This document shows, piece by piece, positions 58,703 through 64,000 of a DNA stretch of 64,000 nucleotides. Every line of letters begins with the position of its first letter. Positions within the stretch are counted from its first letter, which is position 1. Both the position numbers and the translations under genes were made by a program. The notes below the pieces were generated by a model. That model searched no databases. It worked only from the letters and a program-made list of their open reading frames with translations, and was not told where the DNA came from. Origin of the DNA: Bombardia bombarda (lineage: Eukaryota; Ascomycota; Sordariomycetes; Sordariales; Lasiosphaeriaceae); contig JAULSR010000014.1 in the NCBI GenBank assembly GCA_030512295.1, positions 179,000 to 242,999 on the forward strand, given 5' to 3'.

Positions 58703-59558
58703 GCGTCTGTTAGGTGTGAGGGTTGTTAGAGGCGTCCTGTCCTGTGGAACCACCACCCCCGAATCCATCGAGCCGCGCTCATCCACTGAGACTTAGGTGA
58801 AGTTGGAGGTGGAGACTAAGTCACTAGATTGATGTGAATCCGCGTACGGCTGACTATCAAGAGGCGTAAAAGGTTGATACATGACAAGTGCAACGGCGCA
58901 AGATTCCCTGTAGAACCCTCAAGACAAAGTAAAGCTCCGCGCGCCAAAAGCGTGGGCGGACTTTAGAGTGATCGTGACAGGCAAGAAACTCCCAGGCTGG
59001 GATTACCACGGCAGCCGGCACCCTGGCCCCGGATCGTCGACCTCCATCAGTTCACCATCGGCGCGGCCCCCGTGCCTCTGATGCGGCATTGCGGTTGGGG
59101 GTAATCGAGGGTGCCTGATTTTGATTCTGATGTCAAAATAGAGTTTTGGTACGATATTATTTCCGTTAATCCAACGGACTTCGAAGATCTCTTGCTTCTC
59201 GTATGCCTGCCTTATACTTAAAATATTTATTATAAGCTGCTTTTTTTTCGTAATACTTAGCTTTATTAAGCATTTATATAAAAAGAAAAAATCGGTATAA
59301 ACGATTATAAAAATGTTTAAGATGTTTAGTTTAGTTAGGATTATATTAATTATTATGTTAAAAGAAATGCTTACGTTAACGCCGTTAGTTATCGCGTAAA
59401 TTTTTAAAGCTAATATATTTTTTATAGTCTGTTTATATTTAATTAATAATTAATAAATTATATTTTTTATTATCATAAAGTTTTTTTATCCGTTTTTTTA
59501 TTTTATTATTATATATAAATTATAATTTATTATTAAAAAAAATCCGACTTTTATATTA
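58703..59558. other. COG4 3' flank into AT-rich block
   Basis: No gene. Normal composition to about 59150, then an abrupt switch to RIP-like AT-rich DNA. Confidence 0.5.
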
Positions 59559-59799
59559 TATAAAGACATCGGACATCGGAAATCCCAAGCATATGCCAGA
59601 GCATCCCCAAGCATATGCTAATTATCCTACTAACTATATATATAAGTAGCGGCCCTCGCCCACCTTCCGTAGCGAGGGCTAAGTTGAAGTCTTACGCTAA
59701 TACTAGTCATTGCTCGCCTTCCTAATTATCTTTATTACTCGCCTTCCTAATTATCTTTATTATAACTACTTTAATTAAGCGTACCTGCCTTTTTTTATA
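59559..59799 (+). repeat. Decayed 5' LTR of copy C
   Basis: 241 bp, intermediate in length between the 213-bp and 253-bp forms; retains the ACATCGGAC motif of the young LTR plus an extra CCCAAGCATATGC repeat. Confidence 0.85.
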
Positions 59800-61222
59800 A
59801 TTCTTTAACCTCCATATACTATACGGTAACGATCGAGCCGGTTATTATAATAAATAATAACTATAAAAAAGGAAAAGCTACTCTTTAAGCTAGCCCATTA
59901 CGGAGGACCGCCTTCGAAAACTTCGAAAATATCGATAGTTAAATTTCCGATTATTAAAAAAAAGGAGAGTTTTTAATTACGAAAAACTAACTAACGTTAA
60001 AACTCTTAGCTACTTTTTTCGGTATAAATACTTAATAATTCTAAGTTATAATAATGCAAACTATAGCTAGCTTTTTTATTAACTTTGGTAACCTCAGCGC
60101 TACTTTAATTAATTTTAATAATTAAAGAAAGCCGTCCCGGTTAAAAAACGACCACCCCCCCGCTTACGTAGTTAATAAACTAAAGGTTGACGCCTCTTTT
60201 TAAAATAAAAAGGATTGGTTTTAAACTATAAAATAAAGGAATGCCACCCGTTAAAATCGACTTTAATAGCTTTAAATTTAATAAACTAGCACTTAAATAA
60301 AACCCGAAATATAATAATAATAGCAGGCTTATTAAAAGCAACTTTATAATAAAGATTTCAAATAAATTATATAGCGGGAATTTAAAAATTACATTAATTC
60401 GAACTATTTTAATAATAAATCTAATAAAATTTAAGCTTATAAAAATTAACTAATATATAGTTAATATAGTAGATTTTTTTAGGAATATTATTAGGAATGG
60501 GCTATATTAATCCGACATTTTTTTAAAATAAAAATCGATAGTATTTTTATAAGTTAAAACTATTAAATTAAATTCGACCGTTTTTATTATAACCGGTATA
60601 TTAAAGCTATTTTTAACGTTATTTTAATTAAGAATTATATTAAATAATACAAATATATTTAATTCGTTAAATTTTATTTATAGAACGATAATAATTAAAA
60701 AGTTTATTGAAAAAAGTTAAACTTTCTTATTAATTTTAACGAATCCCGGAAATTACCGCGTATTATAAAAAGAATTTATTCGGGATTTCGCTATAATAAA
60801 GCTTAAATTTAACGTAGCAAACTTTGAAATTTACTTATTAAAGACTCCTTTCCTTCGTACAAACCCCCTTTTTATATACCGCCAGCTACCGGGTCCGTTA
60901 TTTAAACGCTATCTTATATAAAAAAGCTTATTATATATTATAACTATAATAAATTAAAGCATATATAACGCTAATATATTATCTTATATATTATAGTTAC
61001 GTTAGGTTTAAACGCCCGGATTTAAAATATTAAGATTAAAAATAATAATAACCTTAATAATTTATATCCCGGCCTTTTTAATTCGGAAAACGATAATTTT
61101 AATCGATTTATTTAAATTATTTATAAAAGAGTAAAACTAAGCTTTACTTTTATTATTTAAAGTATACTTACTCCTAGCGCCGTAGCTAAAAAACTACCTC
61201 GTTAACGATAATTATTAACATT

Positions 61223-61440
61223 TGTCACGGGCCTAGCCCGCTCCTAAGCGTGGAATAGTTCGTGGGGTACTAGCGCCTTAGCGCTAAGGCATTAGCACGT
61301 GACAGCTCCTTGGTCAGCATCTTAGTCAGCATCTTAGTTAGCCTTCCTAGGGATAAAACCCTGGCTTGGGCACCCAGATAGTTAGTTCCGGCGTGTAACC
61401 ACAATTATCACAAAGTGCACCCAAGGTTTAGCCCGTTACA
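61223..61440 (+). repeat. Solo LTR of family 2, not RIP-mutated
   Basis: 218 bp, TGTCACGGGCC...CCCGTTACA, flanked by a perfect ACATT target duplication (61218-61222 and 61441-61445). It keeps normal GC content inside an AT-rich decayed host, so it inserted after the host was RIPed, then lost its body by LTR-LTR recombination. Confidence 0.93.
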
Positions 61441-64000
61441 ACATTAATATAAAGATAAAAATTAATTATATAAATTACTAGTTTTATTAAATATATTATA
61501 TCCCTACTTTTTTAAAAGCTAAAGGTTTTAATTTGCCGCAATTTATTAACTTTAATAATAGCCAAATAAAGAATTATAGTATTTTTTATTTTACTTTTTA
61601 ATTTATAAATTTATATAAAAATGCCCGCTTTATTTCCTAGTTTTTTTATAGGGTTAAACGGCTAAAAAGGTCCCCGCTAGTATTATAAGAAAATTTAAAT
61701 ATAAGGTTTAAAGGTATAACTTTTTATATTACCCTTAACACTTTCGAATAAGGCTGCCATTTGAAAATCTCGTTAAAGGAAATTATTTAAAATATTTTCG
61801 ATAACGCCCCCGCTTTTATTACTATAGTTTTTAATATTATTATTAGATTTAAAAAAAACTATATTAATATATTCGACGGTTTAAAATTAAAATTAAGCTT
61901 AATACCCTTACCCTTAAAACTTATTTCCATATAGCTATTTTTTCGAAATAAGTAACTTAAGAATTTAATACTTTTAAAAAAGCCGAGTATTATATCGATT
62001 TAATAAAAAGATTTATATTACTATAAAGTTATATTTATTTATTTAATTAAACTTAATTTAACGAATTAACTTTTTATATTTAAAAAAACTTCGTTAACAG
62101 CCAAATTATAAAAAGTAGTAACTTTATTAATATTTTTATTATTTTTATTTTTAAAAAAAATAGGATTATATATTTATATATAAATTATAAAAAATTAAAT
62201 AAAATTATTATTAAAAACTAATACCCGTTACCGCTAATTAATAACCTTATAAACCGCTTTATTAATATTCAGTTTTTTACTAACTCGACCTAAAAAATAC
62301 CTACTACCGGATTAAAGTCCATAAAACTAATTAATAAAAAACTACCTTTAAAACCCATTATAAATAATTTAAATTAATTAACGCGCCGGCTATTTTCTAA
62401 ACTTATATTAATAAAGCTTTAATTAATTTAATAAATATATTTTATATTATTTATTTTAACAATATCTTTATTTATTTTATTATTTACGAAAAATATACCT
62501 ATTATATTTTAAAAGTTTTCGACCGTTTTAAACGGATTTAATTTTTTATTAAATAATCGAAATGCTTTTTTTATTAGAATTAAATTAAATTTCTAAATTT
62601 TATTATTAATTATTAAAATATTTTAATAAATTTAAAATAAATTAAAGCTATTTAAAAATAATTTATATTTTAATTAATTAAAAAAATATAAATTTTTTTC
62701 GGATTCGTTAACTTTTATCGCCGGTTTATTTAAAAATATTTTAAAATTACCGCCTTTATTATTATTTTATTAAAAAAAGTAACGAACTTTTTTTAATAAC
62801 TGTTAAAAGTTAATATTACTTTCGAATAATTTAAATCGGTTTTCAGCTAAACCGATTTCTTAATTTATTAAAAACCGAACCGTTAAACCCGAATCGAAAC
62901 AAACGTTAATAATTAAACGATTTTAAAGATTTTTTTATAATTAATTAATTTATAATAATACTTAATAACTTATTAATCGAAAAAATTTACCGATATTAAA
63001 CTCCGGTAAGTTATTAATTAAAAAAAGCTTATCATTATTATTAAATCTTTTAAATATTAAAGCTATTATTTAAATAATATCGATTAAAAATTCCTAATTT
63101 TAACCGATTATAAAGTATTTAAAAAAACAATTATAACTTTAATTTAAAATTTTAAAAATTATTTAATTAAATAAATATATTACTTATTTTTTTTAATTTT
63201 AATATCGAATATTAATTTAAAATTATTAACTTTACCAACCTTTTTTTTAAAAAATCCGATTATATAATAAAAAAAATCGCTTATAATAATATATTATTTA
63301 TTTTAATTAAAAAACTATAGTCAATAATAGAATTATTAATAATTATAAAAATAATTATAATTTAAATTAAAGCAAAAATATAAAAAAAATTATACTTTTA
63401 AAAATACCGCTAAATAATTAAACAAATTAAATAAGCTTTTTAACGTCCTTAAATTAAAAATATAATTAAAGTTTCAGCTATAACGCGCTTTACCTTCGGG
63501 GCTACCGAACGTATTACGTTTAATAAAACGGAACTTCGAAAAAAAAGCTACTAGCGGGACGGATATACCCCAATAAAAAAGCTAAAACGTCGTATTAAAA
63601 AAGTTAATACGGATTTATTAAAGTAAACGATTTCGTTAGGGCGGTTAAAAAAAAAGTCGAAAAATAATTATAATAAAAAGCTTAAAGTATTAACTTATTA
63701 ATCCTTTACGTAGTTGTAATAAAAGTTTACGCTAGTAAAATAGTTAAAAAATAAGATTTTAAATATAAATTTTATAAATCGATTATTACCCTTTAAAAAA
63801 AGATTTCGAATATAAAAACCGTATTAAAGAAATGCTTAAAAATTAAAAATACATAGGTATTAAAGCTTAAAATAAACTAAAAAACAATAATATTAATAAC
63901 GAAAAAGCCTTTTATTATAAAAATAAATTAATAATCCTTACCGCGCTTATAATACGTAAAAAGTTCGTACGTTTATATTATAATAACCTTAAAGCCGGGC

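Larger units (their letters stand above)
59559..64000 (+). mobile_element. RIP-decayed Ty3/gypsy copy C (family 1), runs off right edge
   Basis: LTR 59559-59799 (241 bp), then decayed gag from about 59850 and pol to the window end, where sequence corresponds to the integrase zinc-finger region. It is interrupted at 61223-61440 by a solo LTR of family 2. Another 1-1.5 kb plus the 3' LTR are expected beyond 64000. Confidence 0.88.

Noticed and set aside
1..64000. tRNA or rRNA genes
   Set aside because: No convincing B-box/T-loop pattern or rRNA segment was seen by eye; a tRNA/rRNA covariance search could not be run.

Overview
The window looks like a chromosomal segment of a filamentous ascomycete (Pezizomycotina, most likely Sordariomycetes). 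The evidence is short GT-AG introns of about 55-200 bp, fungal versions of housekeeping genes (SEC21, an ethanolamine/choline phosphotransferase, GDT1, COG4, an RRT8-like protein), and large AT-rich blocks full of retrotransposons decayed mainly by CpA-to-TpA / TpG-to-TpA changes, the signature of repeat-induced point mutation (RIP).

Layout. From 1 to about 37.3 kb is a GC-balanced gene-bearing arm. In order: a secreted Ser/Thr-rich protein running off the left edge (-), an eight-exon RRT8-like membrane protein (-), the GDT1-type Golgi cation transporter (-), a poly-Q Myb/SANT-like protein with a duplicated exon-intron cassette (+), SEC21/gamma-COP (+), a CDP-alcohol phosphotransferase (+), a degenerate bZIP-like protein (-), a broken URA5 fragment (-), an unrecognised basic protein (+), some ORF remnants, and an APH-type kinase (-). 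This arm has many different minisatellites (units of 7-18 bp), several of them inside coding exons. The gene models below were built by joining exons across splice sites by eye, and the phases were checked arithmetically.

From about 37.5 to 55 kb is an AT-rich retrotransposon nest. An intact Ty3/gypsy chromovirus (45765-51503, minus strand, LTRs that look identical, gag and pol open, no RIP) sits inside the chromodomain-coding region of an older RIP-mutated copy of its own family in the opposite orientation (40420-45764 plus 51504-51981). That copy in turn interrupts a decayed element of a second family (3' LTR at 38936-39153). A deleted third copy (37788-38704) ends exactly in 3.5 TTAGGG telomere-type repeats.

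From about 55 to 59 kb is a small island with COG4 (one intron, two apparent 1-nt frameshifts) and a two-exon gene fragment. From 59.5 kb to the right edge is another RIP-decayed copy of the first family, interrupted at its protease active-site codons by an un-RIPed solo LTR of the second family.

How the parts relate: several genes belong to the early secretory pathway and membranes (SEC21, COG4, GDT1, phosphotransferase), but they are not an operon or cluster. The most unusual content is the genome-defence/retrotransposon interface: self-nesting, RIP by substitutions with no net length change, a telomere-repeat junction, and a candidate -1 frameshift signal in gag-pol.
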